DNA from: Nostoc paludosum FACHB-159
GTDB lineage: Bacteria; Cyanobacteriota; Cyanobacteriia; Cyanobacteriales; Nostocaceae
Length of the DNA: 36,853 bases
Direction of reading: 5' to 3'
NCBI RefSeq assembly: GCF_014698835.1
Contig: NZ_JACJTU010000061.1
Span: 1 to 36,853, forward strand
Part shown: piece after piece, positions 24,596 to 33,091 of the stretch
Layout of the letters: the number at the start of each line of letters is the position of its first letter
Position numbering within the stretch: the first letter of the stretch is position 1
Notes under the pieces: generated by a model
Told to the model about the DNA's origin: nothing
Seen by the model: only the letters and a program-made list of their open reading frames with translations
The model's database searches: none
Position numbers and translations under genes: made by a program

Positions 24596-24798
24596 AGTTT
24601 AGAGGAAATGAGGACATCACGCGAGGGGGGTTTTTAGGGGGGTGGAACCCCACTAAACCAGCTTTGCCGTCCGAGCGAAGCGAGGTAAAGCGTAAGCTTT
24701 AAGGCATGGCTGGCTTCAAGCCCAAGTGCGGGGGTAGTGAGGTGTCGAGTGCTACGTATGTACGGAGACACGACGAGAGACTGGGGGCGAGAATACGA

Positions 24799-25293
24799 CA
24801 GCGTAGCTGTGCTGCTGACCATCCTACAACTTACAGAGGGATATATCAACGGCGTAGCCGGAATTTTAGATAATCAAGCAGGAGATAAATTCTGGTTCGG
24901 CTCCCGCCGTAATAGAGGAGGTAAAAACGGCATAGCCGCTATATAAAATTATAGATTCAGCGAAGCTGTAATAGTCAGATTTCTTGGTACAGTTTGAATA
25001 AGAATATCAGCGAAGCTGTCACAGAAAGAAATAGTTCAGCGAAGCTGTAATACGAATCAATAATTCGGCGTAGCCGTAATAGGCGATTTTTTTAAAAGCA
25101 TCAGGTTGAGTAAAAAGAACAGCGTAGCTGCCGCAGTAAAAGGTGATTCGGCGTAGCCGCAATAGTCAATTTTTTTGAGGATTTTGAGTCAGATTTTTTC
25201 AGATAGCCGATAATTATCAATTAATTGATATTCATGAGGTTGAGTAAAAAGAACAGCGTAGCTGCCGCAGTAAAAGGTGATTCGGCGTAGCCG
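24799..25293. repeat. Array of GNA-loop mini-hairpins
   Basis: Eleven 11-bp units of form (CGGC|CAGC)-(GTA|GAA)-(GCCG|GCTG) start at 24799, 24850, 24928 (loop ATA), 24958, 25008, 25037, 25066, 25120, 25149, 25254 and 25283; another GCGAAGC lies at 24675. The heptamer GCGAAGC is known as an exceptionally stable DNA mini-hairpin. Stem changes are compensated (CGGC with GCCG, CAGC with GCTG), showing that the fold, not the sequence, is kept. Many units are followed by (T/C)(A)AATA. Confidence 0.75.
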
Positions 25294-25370
25294 CAATAGT
25301 CAATTTTTTTGAGGATTTTGAGTCAGATTTTTTCAGATAGCCGATAATTATCAATTAATTGATATTCATG
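25103..25370. repeat. 134-bp tandem duplication upstream of the 137-aa gene
   Basis: Two contiguous copies (25103-25236 and 25237-25370) appear identical by eye. Each contains two mini-hairpins and an AT-rich dyad (GATAATTATCAATTAATTGA). Copy 2 ends 8 bp before the ATG at 25379, so the unit may include the promoter or operator of that gene. Confidence 0.85.
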
Positions 25371-25378
25371 AGATAACA

Positions 25379-25792
25379 ATGGCTGAACAGCAGAATTCAG
25401 AAGTGATTACGAAAGAGAAGATTGATAAGGCCATCAATCTGCTGAAGGAGCAGAAGCCAAAAGAGCGAGAAGATGTATCGGACAGAGAAGCTGTTCGGAA
25501 GATGAGACGGTACATTGAGAAGTTGACTTCCTCGAAGTACGGCTACACTTACGATGAAGTTTCAGAAATGCTGAAGGGTCTGGGGATTAATTTGACTGGT
25601 AGCAGAATCAAATATCTAATAGGCGAATTGAGGAAAAGCAGCCGTCGCCGTCCGAAGGCATCTGATAGCGGCGATACTGGTACATTAGATGAGGCGGCTA
25701 GTGAAAATCAGCAAGCAGTTATAGCCAGCAGCGAAGCTGAAGAAAGACCAGTCAGGAGTACGAAAGACACAAGTAAAAACAATCAAATTTAA
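25379..25792 (+). CDS. Small basic protein with helix-turn-helix-like region
   Basis: 137 residues, ATG at 25379. Starts MAEQQNSEVITKEKIDKAIN, with a charged N-terminus. Residues 45-85 (YIEKLTSSKYGYTYDEVSEMLKGLGINLTGSRIKYLIGELRK) have the pattern of a helix-turn-helix in which GINLTGSRIKYLI is the recognition helix. The C-terminus is polar and disordered. Divergent from mobC across the candidate oriT, so it is probably a relaxosome or regulatory DNA-binding protein acting on the repeated leader (inference). I recall similar short proteins in cyanobacterial mobilisation regions but cannot name a family. Confidence 0.65.
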   Translation: MAEQQNSEVITKEKIDKAINLLKEQKPKEREDVSDREAVRKMRRYIEKLTSSKYGYTYDEVSEMLKGLGINLTGSRIKYLIGELRKSSRRRPKASDSGDTGTLDEAASENQQAVIASSEAEERPVRSTKDTSKNNQI

Positions 25793-26001
25793 TCAATGGG
25801 GCTTCAGCGAGGTTTTAAAAAAGGGTTTAGAGTTGTTAAATCCTGTTGTAGCTTTAGTAGACCTGCCTTCTAGAGTGGGGAATATTTTCACGATTTTGTT
25901 CAAAAAATAGAATCGTCAGGAACGGGCTACCGCATCACTATGGTATCGGTTCTAGGTAGAGGTAAAGAAAGCTGCCATATAACGAGATGCAGATTTTTTC
26001 A

Positions 26002-26147
26002 ATCTATATAAAATTTTGATTTAAAAAACTCATAGCTCTCAAATAAATAATAATTTTCACAAAACCTATAGTTCATCTATATAAAATTTTGATTTAAAAA
26101 ACTCATAGCTCTCAAATAAATTTTAATATTAACAAAACCTATAGTTC
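26002..26147. repeat. Two 73-bp AT-rich tandem repeats
   Basis: ATCTATATAAAATTTTGATT begins at 26002 and again at 26075. Each unit also carries AACTCATAGCTCTCAAATAA and ends in ACAAAACCTATAGTTC. The copies differ only in a few bases of the AATAATTTTCA part. Candidate protein-binding or unwinding element. Confidence 0.75.
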
Positions 26148-26524
26148 ACCTCTATCGCAGGTTAGATTTTAAACTAAAAACGATTTAAAACTATTTATAC
26201 GATGAAACTTGATCTTTTGAGAAACCATTGATCTAGAAACTTTTCCAGGTCTGTTAAGGACAAAAATTAAAGTTTTAAGCTTAGATTCTGGTACTATTTA
26301 TTTTTCAAATATAAAAAATTTGTATGTCTTTTTTCGAGATATCTTGGATTTGAATGATAGATTTTGATGAATTTGAGTAGGCTTATTTTTGAAATAAAAA
26401 TGCACAAACCCAGTCATAGAGGGAATTACCGCGTTATCATCTGATTTTGCTTGATTCAATACTCAAAGATAAAGCAGTAAGGTTGATGCCAGAAAAATCG
26501 TATAAAATTGCGTTATGTCAAAAA

Positions 26525-26561
26525 GAGCCACAATGCTAATTTGCACTCAGCATTGTGGCTC
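26525..26561. terminator. 13-bp perfect stem hairpin
   Basis: GAGCCACAATGCT (26525-26537) pairs perfectly with AGCATTGTGGCTC (26549-26561) around an 11-base loop. There is no strong T-run after it. It lies 120 bp upstream of the small membrane protein gene. It may be a terminator, an attenuator or part of a small RNA. The loop word ATTTGCACTCAG recurs nearby as ATTTGCACTTAG. Confidence 0.45.
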
Positions 26562-26644
26562 CAATCTAAGCCTGAGACCAATTTGCACTTAGTCACAGGT
26601 AATTTTTGCTTGCTTAGTTTTTAGTTCTTTACTGAAGCCGACTT

Positions 26645-26917
26645 ATGACTCCAAAGAACCGTACCAAGGTAAATACATTTTACCCAATATCTCATCCAAG
26701 TCGAGTTGAAATTATAGGAAGAAGTTCCTATAAGAAGAGTCTGTCTTTTAGAAAATTTAATTGGCGAAAATGGAGGTTGATTTTCTGTTTTGTAGCAGCC
26801 CTGTTATCAGTTGTTGCTGGTTTATTTGCGGTGATGGCATCTGTTTTAAAGCTGATTTGCCAAATTGTACTCCTCTTAAAGTCGTTAGGCTTGATCGCGT
26901 TAATTTTGTTTTTATAA
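26645..26917 (+). CDS. Small membrane protein, 90 aa
   Basis: ATG at 26645 after GAAGCCGACTT. Residues 1-50 are basic (RKFNWRKWR). A long hydrophobic stretch follows (LIFCFVAALLSVVAGLFAVMASVLKLICQIVLLLKSLGLIALILF), enough for two membrane helices, with the basic part on the cytoplasmic side. No family recognised. A hairpin follows at 26958. Alone between the repeat region and the convergent replication gene. Confidence 0.5.
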   Translation: MTPKNRTKVNTFYPISHPSRVEIIGRSSYKKSLSFRKFNWRKWRLIFCFVAALLSVVAGLFAVMASVLKLICQIVLLLKSLGLIALILFL

Positions 26918-26957
26918 AATTTATCGCGCATAAAATCCTATTTCAGGCATAGCAGCA

Positions 26958-27011
26958 AAAAGCTCGTGATATGCAGTTGAGTTCTCTAATTCAGCTTTAT
27001 CACGAGCTTTT
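26958..27011 (+). terminator. Terminator-like hairpin
   Basis: AAAAGCTCGTGAT (26958-26970) pairs perfectly with ATCACGAGCTTTT (26999-27011), followed by GTTATTTAATTT. The loop is 28 bases and contains a weaker inner pairing. It lies 40 bp past the small membrane gene and between two convergent genes, so it may act in both directions. Confidence 0.55.
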
Positions 27012-27230
27012 GTTATTTAATTTAGTGGTTGATGACGGCATAGAGCCGAGATGCCCATTGCAAATACCGTAGAAAGCAGTAATGTTTATACAATTATGCT
27101 ATATGGGGCTTCGGTGCAGCGTGAAAGGTATACTGAACGGGACGCTCACTCAATGATTAAGTACACAATCATCATTTGGAGCATCTTTTATTACTGATAG
27201 GTCAGTAGAAATGAAAACCGATAAATTTTC

Positions 27231-30200
27231 TCAGGTCACTGTCGGGTTACAGTGGGCTTGTACTGGAGCAAAGCCTGAGTAAACCTCAGTGGGCAGACAA
27301 CGCAAGATAATCATCAACAAGTCAGCTTTAACTTGAGGGGTAGAGAAATCCACAATTCTTCGCAACTGGGTCACAGTAAGGACTGTGGCGACTTCAGCTA
27401 TATGAGTTAAGGCATCTTCAGGCGATGATTCCGCTTCATCAATCAGCGTAGGGAAGTATTCACGGGCAAACCACCTTTCCTCATCACTCAAGTCTGTAAA
27501 ATTTTTATTACTACTGCTATGAAGACTATCTAATAGTAGGAGTAATAATTTTTTGAACCTAGCCCAGCCCCCCCAACGCTGTGTAAATCGGCTTACCCAA
27601 CCTTGAGTAGTGTCTATGATTTTGGCAATCGCAGTTTGGCCAATTTTCTGCTGCGACTCCCAAAGCTGGGTGAAAGCTTTGACGATGGCGTGTCCGGTTT
27701 GCTGATCTCGGCTACCCGCTTCGGTGCAAAGTTCGCTGGCATCAACAACCTCTAATTTCACTCCTGGCAGTTCCGTGAGGAGAAAACTAAGGTCATAATC
27801 AGCGCAGAAATAGAATGTTAGCTTTTCTCCTGGGCGACGATGAGCGCGTAATCGCCCAATCTCTTGGATGATTTCGGCTTGAACCAGTTCAATGAGATAC
27901 TGTTGAAAAATGCTGTCCTTGTCTTCAAGGTTGACCTTAAAACCGGTCATCACCTGAAAATGTGCTGCCAACGTGCCGATGTTCTGGTAGGGAATGCCAA
28001 AACTAGCGATTGCGTCAGCGTCACTAAAGCGATTAACCCCACGACCATCGACAAAGTGACCGTACTCAATGCGGTCAATAGCCTCTTGTGCAAGAGATTT
28101 CCACTCGATGATGCCCAGTCGCTTGTGGAGTTTGAGCAAGGTTTCCTTAAGGGCGTTAACACGGGCAGTTAATAGAGGAGAGCGATTTTTGGACAGTTTA
28201 CCCAGCCCAGTGACATTGACAACTTTTAAATTGCTGTAGTCGGGTCGTGACTGCTCGATTATAAGCACGGGTTCATGGTAGTTAAGCTTTAATTTCAACT
28301 GCTCTGGCGTGGTAGTGGCATCAAGGTAGATATTAAATTGGGCGGAGTTGGTCAAGTCTTGATGCTTGGTGTTAGGGCGGTAAATGCTGACTACACCCCA
28401 TTTGCAAGCTAAGAAACCTTCACCCTTCCAAGCTTCGAGGAAATCAGGCAACCAGTACAAGGGCAATTCTAGAAAATCCTTACCCGCTTTTTTTGCGCTG
28501 TCTTTAACTACTCGTTTGGCAGCAAAACGGGCGGCGGCACTTTTAGAGAGCTGTTGATCCGCTTGGATATCAAGAGAGTCTAAGTCAGAGAGAAATTCTA
28601 AATTAGGCTCTACAATCTGCTGAATCCCTTCAACATCTAAATCTTGGGGGAATTCAGGTAAAAATGTCCTTAATGCCGCATCATCAAAGCCATAGCGAGA
28701 ATCGGGCTTAATGTCTTGGGTGAGCAACGAGCGCAAAAACTGTAAAACTGGCTGGAGTTTTGCCCATTGCTCAGGCGGTAAGCCTGTAGCTAGTTGGGCT
28801 GCGGTAGTGTCAAAATCCTTCAACCTCAACTGAATTTCTCGCACAGGTTTAATGAGTGTACCAGCTTCTTCCCAAATGCGACCCACTGTAAAAGGAATAC
28901 CTGCCGCATTAGTTAAGGTAACTGGTGTAGAGTCGGGATGCGCTCGAATTTGGGAGAAGTTTTGAATTGTACTGCGCTTAAGATAGCGGAAGCCGAAACC
29001 CAAGCCATGAGCGAAACGGCACTGATTTTGGAGGGGACAACCGTTACAGATGGGGCTAACAGAGCTTTCTTCAAAATCCAAACTAACAAAGTTTTTGTCA
29101 CGGAAGCCTTCAAATAAATAACTTCTGTGACAATTGCCGATGGTATCGGGAATTTCGCCTGCTTTTGGACGCAATTGAAAGGGATCGCCCATTGGGGTTG
29201 TGCGGGTGGGGTCGATTTTTAAGCCATTGTGCCGCACAGGGAGGTCAACAAAGTTAGCCTCAATGGGCAGTGTTGAGGGGTTACGGTGGTTGGCATCCTG
29301 GTAAATTAGTTTCTCAATCCCAAAAAGGGCGGCGGTTAGTTGACCAGCATTGTGAGATTTACCCAACCCAGGATGAGAATTATCTAAAATCTCTTTCCAG
29401 CCCTTGGAAATAGCTTCCACCCATGCTGCAATATGCTCCTCTGGTTTACAAGTAATAGAAATATCGCCTGTAACTTGGTTCCTGTGTGGGATATTGCCGC
29501 GCTTGTAGACAATTAGTTGGCGTACTGGGGCGGTAATTTCGGGTTCTGGCTTTGGTTGTGGCGGTTTTGAAAAACCTTTCTTCTCTGAAACAAAGGGGGC
29601 GATCGCTTGCTTTAATAAATTTTTGAAGCTGGTCAAGTCCTCTCTGACTTGCCCCAGCTCCCACTGTTCGCGGCTAATCAACCCTTTGTTGCGTTGATAT
29701 GGTTCGTACTGCCGTTGCGGAAAGCGAAAGCCGTACTGCTTGGCAATGTGAAACAGCGTTCCAATCGAGATCCCCCCACGGCGGAAACTGCGAATCTTAG
29801 CGCGAATGTTCCAGGTTGTACCAGGAATGGAAGGCGACCACTTTTCAGCAATGATTTCGGCATCCGTTGGCCCGTAGTGATTGACCAAAGCCATCAGCAC
29901 TTGGCGGCATTCGTCGTAATTGCCACTGCCAGGGCTACGCGGTGGAATGAATGAGAGTGCGCTTTGGATTAGCTGCTCAGTGTCCCAGCCTTCAACGTCG
30001 GAAATCTCCCTCCACTGTTGACGGCGTGACTCAATTTCTTGGATGCGCTGCTGGTATTCCTCTCTCTCCTGAAGCGCGATCGCAATTGCTTCACTTACCC
30101 ATTCAGATGGTAGAGTGGCTTCGGGATTGACTATGAGAAATTCTGCTTCAGTGTTGCCGTAGAAAACCCGGCTGGCATCTTTACACGCTGGGTCATGCGG

Positions 30201-30716
30201 TAGCTGCTGCATGAGAGAGCGCGTACAAGCTTCTACTGTGTCAGCACCCTCAACGTATTGGGGCAGAAGGAAAATCAACCGAAATTTATGCCAGTCGGGT
30301 TTGTGGCTGGCAGTGGTGTAGAGTAAAGCGCAGTGTTTTTGAATGAAGGGATGGGCTAGGGCTTCTTCAATGGTTAATTGTGGATCGTAAACCTTGATAG
30401 AATTGCCGTTAGCGTCTTTAATCGGCTTGCCCTCTGCATCACGGGCGACATCGGAATTATCGATGTCTAGAGGTATCCATTGAGAACCGATGACATTAGC
30501 CTTACTGCGCCATTTACCATCTAACAAGCCAGCACAAACAGCGTGACCAGCTTTAATGTGTTGCTGGACATCTTCTATCGTGCCTTCTACGTCCCGGAAG
30601 TTGGCGGCAAGTTTCTTAAAGTCCCAGTCTTTGTTAGAGCCACAAGTGTTGACAGCGAATTTAAACTTCGGTGCAAGGCATTGACTTTCTGCCAATGCGC
30701 TGTTGTTATTTATCAC
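27231..30716 (-). CDS. CyRepA1-family plasmid replication protein (primase/P-loop)
   Basis: 1161 residues. The N-terminal archaeo-eukaryotic-primase-like part (about 1-230) has WIPLDIDNSD (D-h-D), SHKPDWHKFRLIFLLP and DASRVFYGN. A PriCT-like helical segment follows (NYDECRQVLMALVNHYGPTDAEIIAEKWSPS). A central P-loop (SHPGLGKSHNAGQ) and a Cys cluster (CNGCPLQNQCRFAHG) come next. The long C-terminus is helicase-like in places. Size and order fit the large replication proteins named CyRepA in cyanobacterial plasmids. It would initiate and prime replication of this molecule. The leader 30717-31200 contains several dyads. Assignment is by motif recognition, not by alignment. Confidence 0.85.
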   Translation of the reverse strand: MINNNSALAESQCLAPKFKFAVNTCGSNKDWDFKKLAANFRDVEGTIEDVQQHIKAGHAVCAGLLDGKWRSKANVIGSQWIPLDIDNSDVARDAEGKPIKDANGNSIKVYDPQLTIEEALAHPFIQKHCALLYTTASHKPDWHKFRLIFLLPQYVEGADTVEACTRSLMQQLPHDPACKDASRVFYGNTEAEFLIVNPEATLPSEWVSEAIAIALQEREEYQQRIQEIESRRQQWREISDVEGWDTEQLIQSALSFIPPRSPGSGNYDECRQVLMALVNHYGPTDAEIIAEKWSPSIPGTTWNIRAKIRSFRRGGISIGTLFHIAKQYGFRFPQRQYEPYQRNKGLISREQWELGQVREDLTSFKNLLKQAIAPFVSEKKGFSKPPQPKPEPEITAPVRQLIVYKRGNIPHRNQVTGDISITCKPEEHIAAWVEAISKGWKEILDNSHPGLGKSHNAGQLTAALFGIEKLIYQDANHRNPSTLPIEANFVDLPVRHNGLKIDPTRTTPMGDPFQLRPKAGEIPDTIGNCHRSYLFEGFRDKNFVSLDFEESSVSPICNGCPLQNQCRFAHGLGFGFRYLKRSTIQNFSQIRAHPDSTPVTLTNAAGIPFTVGRIWEEAGTLIKPVREIQLRLKDFDTTAAQLATGLPPEQWAKLQPVLQFLRSLLTQDIKPDSRYGFDDAALRTFLPEFPQDLDVEGIQQIVEPNLEFLSDLDSLDIQADQQLSKSAAARFAAKRVVKDSAKKAGKDFLELPLYWLPDFLEAWKGEGFLACKWGVVSIYRPNTKHQDLTNSAQFNIYLDATTTPEQLKLKLNYHEPVLIIEQSRPDYSNLKVVNVTGLGKLSKNRSPLLTARVNALKETLLKLHKRLGIIEWKSLAQEAIDRIEYGHFVDGRGVNRFSDADAIASFGIPYQNIGTLAAHFQVMTGFKVNLEDKDSIFQQYLIELVQAEIIQEIGRLRAHRRPGEKLTFYFCADYDLSFLLTELPGVKLEVVDASELCTEAGSRDQQTGHAIVKAFTQLWESQQKIGQTAIAKIIDTTQGWVSRFTQRWGGWARFKKLLLLLLDSLHSSSNKNFTDLSDEERWFAREYFPTLIDEAESSPEDALTHIAEVATVLTVTQLRRIVDFSTPQVKADLLMIILRCLPTEVYSGFAPVQAHCNPTVT

Positions 30717-31216
30717 AGATTTACCCTCAAATAACTGTTTTTCAGCATTTCGAGGGGGTTAACGCGCTGCTACACCTGATATTTATGAGATTTACTATTT
30801 TGCGTCTTCAAGCTTTTTTCTGCGTTCAGAAAAAATAATAAATATGAATGCCAAAATTCCAAGTGAAAATATGTTAATTTTCACAGCACCTCATATAATA
30901 TGAGAAGGCAGCGCGGAACGATCTCTTTTGCCAATCAGTGGTCATTAGCTTCCAACTTACTTCCACTTATTTGGTCTTCTAGAGATAAACCCCGCTTCCC
31001 AGTATTTAAATTATTTAGTTTTTTATATCGGGCAAAGCGTTCACTACTTAGTTGCGCTTTGTCTTTTTAGTTTTTGGTGCTTTGTTATTTACCTCCTTTA
31101 CAAGCTTCATTTAGGTAATAGCCTGATTTTACAGAACTTCTGGTCATCTAATATCTAATAAGATCTGATTTTTACTTGAAATTACTCAAGAAATCGGTTG
31201 ATGTACCTCTGATTGG
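30717..31216. promoter_or_regulatory. Leader of the replication gene with three dyads (origin/control candidate)
   Basis: 500 bp without a gene. Dyads: TTTTTTCTG-CGTT-CAGAAAAAA (30814-30835); GTGAAAAT-ATGTTA-ATTTTCAC (30863-30884); CTCATAT-A-ATATGAG (30890-30904). A CAAAGCG...CGCTTTG hairpin with a following TCTTTTT run lies at 31033-31067. The first three lie 100-190 bp upstream of the replication-protein start and could be origin sites, Rep operators or an antisense-RNA control region. Confidence 0.5.
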
Positions 31217-31399
31217 TCATGCTACTCCCTTACCTTCATCCGTTGAAGAAGATTGCCTGTACTCTCGTACAGCTTTCGTCACCAAACGCTCTACTAGGTT
31301 CGACAAAGTACGATCCTCTGATTCGGCTATAGCTTCCAGTTCTTCTCTTAGTTCATGAGAGCAAGTAAAAGTGATCTTTGCTTTTTTGGTTTGACCCAT
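31217..31399 (-). CDS. Ribbon-helix-helix (CopG/Arc-like) regulator
   Basis: 60 residues, ATG at 31399: MGQTKKAKITFTCSHELREE, then LEAIAESEDRTLSNLVERLVTKAVREY. This is the textbook ribbon-helix-helix pattern (a short beta-strand then two helices). Four operator-like CTTC(A/C)GAAG boxes lie immediately upstream. Likely autoregulated; it could control copy number, partition or the divergent operon beginning at 31704. Confidence 0.85.
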   Translation of the reverse strand: MGQTKKAKITFTCSHELREELEAIAESEDRTLSNLVERLVTKAVREYRQSSSTDEGKGVA

Positions 31400-31401
31400 A
31401 G

Positions 31402-31495
31402 CTTCAGAAGATATTAGATATCTCCAGTATCTTCCGAAGCTTGTTCAATGTGTAGTCCTTCCGAAGCTATAGTTTTTATTTGACAGCTTCAGAAG
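31402..31495. promoter_or_regulatory. Four spaced operator boxes CTTC(A/C)GAAG
   Basis: Nine-bp dyads at 31402-31410, 31431-31439, 31458-31466 and 31487-31495. Centres are 29, 27 and 29 bp apart, close to three helical turns minus a few bases, so all face similar sides of the DNA. They lie just upstream of the ribbon-helix-helix gene. Variants are CTTCAGAAG (outer two) and CTTCCGAAG (inner two). Confidence 0.75.
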
Positions 31496-31703
31496 CTATA
31501 GATTACAATAACAGACAAGACAGGAAAACAGCAACCACCGTTAACTGATTTGTGTCCACCGAGTAAGGAAAAGCTATATAAATCAACCCTTTTAGCGTGT
31601 GGAGTTAACACTATAGCAGTAACTATCAGATGCTTGTCTTATGTTTGTCAGTATCTAATGCTGACCATCAATCACTATTTGACCATTAACCAATAGATGC
31701 TCT

Positions 31704-32078
31704 ATGAAAGCGTCAAATTCCTCACGGGGACTTGATTTAGACTCCCCTGGTCTGTTCTGCGAAAGTTATGTTACAAAATCTGAACTTGCAAGAATTCTTA
31801 ACATTGCCCGTTCAACTTTGGTCAGTTGGGACGGTATAGCTCTTTACCGCATAGATAGCTATCGCCAAGCCTACCCAGTCAAGGCCGATGGCAGTACAGA
31901 CCGTTCTTGCCCGTTATCACCATACCAATCTTGGTGTTTGTCCCGTATTGGTCGAGTAATGCAAAATCTCAAATCGGCTGAACGGGTAAAGAACTATATC
32001 AAAAAGCATCCTGAAGATTTTAGTCCAGCAAAATTTCAAAGCCAATTTCACCAAGTAACCAGAGGTAATGCAGCATGA
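31704..32078 (+). CDS. Helix-turn-helix plasmid protein, 124 aa
   Basis: ATG at 31704. Residues 22-45 (YVTKSELARILNIARSTLVSWDG) look like a MerR/excisionase-type winged helix-turn-helix. The rest is basic and helical (YQSWCLSRIGRVMQNLKSAERVKNYIKKHPEDF). First gene of a forward operon that reaches 36767 (and, across the circle, 749). The next gene overlaps it by 4 bp (ATGA). Likely regulator of the operon or a replication accessory. Unnamed family. Confidence 0.65.
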   Translation: MKASNSSRGLDLDSPGLFCESYVTKSELARILNIARSTLVSWDGIALYRIDSYRQAYPVKADGSTDRSCPLSPYQSWCLSRIGRVMQNLKSAERVKNYIKKHPEDFSPAKFQSQFHQVTRGNAA

Positions 32079-32638
32079 ATACTCTAGATATGGTTTCTAT
32101 CAAAGAAGTTTGCGAACTGCTAGAAATGCCAGAAGAAATTATTAGATTCTCTCTACAAGAATCGCATCCAGATGATTTTGACAGCCTCAAAGAGATTAGT
32201 TTTGCTGAGTTTGAAATTTTGGCACAAGTTCTCAAACAGAAAGCCTCACAAGAACAAACAAAAGAAATAGCCGCGATTGCTCCATCAACTAACAATACTC
32301 TGCCAATTCCAGAACAACAAAAAATTATCAATGGGGCATTAAACGCTTTGACTGAGTTTGCCGGGAACTACACGTTGACCATTGATAAAATTACTTCTAC
32401 CCTGGCATTTATTAGTGGACAATCAGTTGTCAATAATTTCGTTCACATCCACTCCAACACAATTAGAAATGGCTTAGAAGATTACTTAGATGAGTTGGCA
32501 GGTGAGTTAACTGCTGCTGCTCACTCCATCAAAGGAGTTGATGCTAACGATTTTTTAGCTCAACGGGGGATTACCCCGAAACAACGAACTGCTCAGAAGT
32601 CATTAGAAGAAATCATGAATCTAGCAGCAAATATCTAG
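32075..32638 (+). CDS. Hypothetical operon protein, 187 aa
   Basis: ATG at 32075 overlapping the upstream stop. The N-terminus (MVSIKEVCELLEMPEEIIRFSLQE) resembles another excisionase-like helix-turn-helix. A linker (IAPSTNNTLPIPEQQ) and a helical C-terminal domain follow (ALNALTEFAGNYTLTIDKITSTLAFISG; NGLEDYLDELAGELTAAAHSIKG). Not recognised as a family. Confidence 0.55.
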   Translation: MNTLDMVSIKEVCELLEMPEEIIRFSLQESHPDDFDSLKEISFAEFEILAQVLKQKASQEQTKEIAAIAPSTNNTLPIPEQQKIINGALNALTEFAGNYTLTIDKITSTLAFISGQSVVNNFVHIHSNTIRNGLEDYLDELAGELTAAAHSIKGVDANDFLAQRGITPKQRTAQKSLEEIMNLAANI

Positions 32639-32712
32639 ATATTGCCTACAGATTAGCACTGTCAGACAGTCGCTTCTTATCGTTGTTGTTGAATATTTCG
32701 AGAGAAAGAAAA

Positions 32713-32856
32713 ATGCACTTACTGACTGAAGTTTGTTTTTATTCCGGTGTGGCTACCCTCTCCCTAATTGGTGGTGTAGCTGCTTGTATATCGCCTTTGG
32801 GAGTTGGATTATTTACTGTTGGATTAGTAATGTATGTCAACCAAAACAGACAATGA
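32713..32856 (+). CDS. Small membrane protein, 47 aa
   Basis: ATG at 32713 after AGAGAAAGAAAA (good ribosome-binding site). It begins MHLLTEVCFYSG, followed by a hydrophobic stretch with two Gly-rich parts (VATLSLIGGVAACISPLGVGLFTVGLVMY) and a polar tail (VNQNRQ). One or two membrane passes. The next frame starts within its last codons. Short, but sequence and ribosome-binding site make it convincing. Confidence 0.5.
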   Translation: MHLLTEVCFYSGVATLSLIGGVAACISPLGVGLFTVGLVMYVNQNRQ

Positions 32857-33091
32857 TAGGCACAAATTAGAGGCTGATTATCAGTGGCTTGCTTTCAAAA
32901 TCCGCCCAGTCCTTCTAATAGCTTGCATCACAATTCCTAGTTTCTTTGGAGCTTATATCTATGCAGCAAGTTTTAACTGTAGAGCAAATTTTAGCAATGC
33001 TCAAAGGGTACGAAGAGAGTTTGAGGATGTTAAGGGCAACGCCAGAGTATATGAAATTAGAGGCATCAGAGCGATTCACTACGTCAAATGA
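32834..33091 (+). CDS. Small membrane protein, 85 aa (3' end uncertain)
   Basis: ATG at 32834 overlapping the previous gene: MSTKTDNDRHKLEADYQWLA, then one membrane helix (VLLIACITIPSFFGAYIYAA). After about residue 50 the frame overlaps a better coding frame (32961 onward), so the natural protein may be shorter or truncated by a small indel. Function unknown. Confidence 0.4.
   Translation: MSTKTDNDRHKLEADYQWLAFKIRPVLLIACITIPSFFGAYIYAASFNCRANFSNAQRVRREFEDVKGNARVYEIRGIRAIHYVK

Larger units (their letters stand above)
24596..25378. other. Candidate oriT / leader between divergent mobilisation genes
   Basis: 780 bp without a supported gene. 24626-24655 has G-runs around a dyad (GGGGGGTTTTTAGGGGGGTG, then GAACCCC). 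24661-24700 has GCTTTGCC...GGTAAAGC and AAAGCGTAAGCTTT hairpins. 24799-25293 holds eleven 11-bp mini-hairpins. 25103-25370 is a 134-bp tandem duplication. Position between mobC/relaxase and a divergent small gene is typical of oriT. I could not identify a nic site with confidence; ATCCTAC at about 24819 is the nearest match to a MOBP-like ATCCTG core. Confidence 0.5.
25793..26644. other. AT-rich non-coding region with direct repeats
   Basis: 850 bp, strongly AT-rich, no supported gene. It contains two 73-bp direct repeats (26002-26147) and a 13-bp-stem hairpin (26525-26561). This composition could fit a replication origin or regulatory RNA locus, but no iteron array or DnaA-box cluster was recognised. 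Confidence 0.4.

Noticed and set aside
24799..25370. CRISPR array
   Set aside because: The repeated units are 11-bp hairpins at irregular spacing plus one 134-bp duplication. There are no constant 28-37-bp repeats with unique spacers, and no cas genes.
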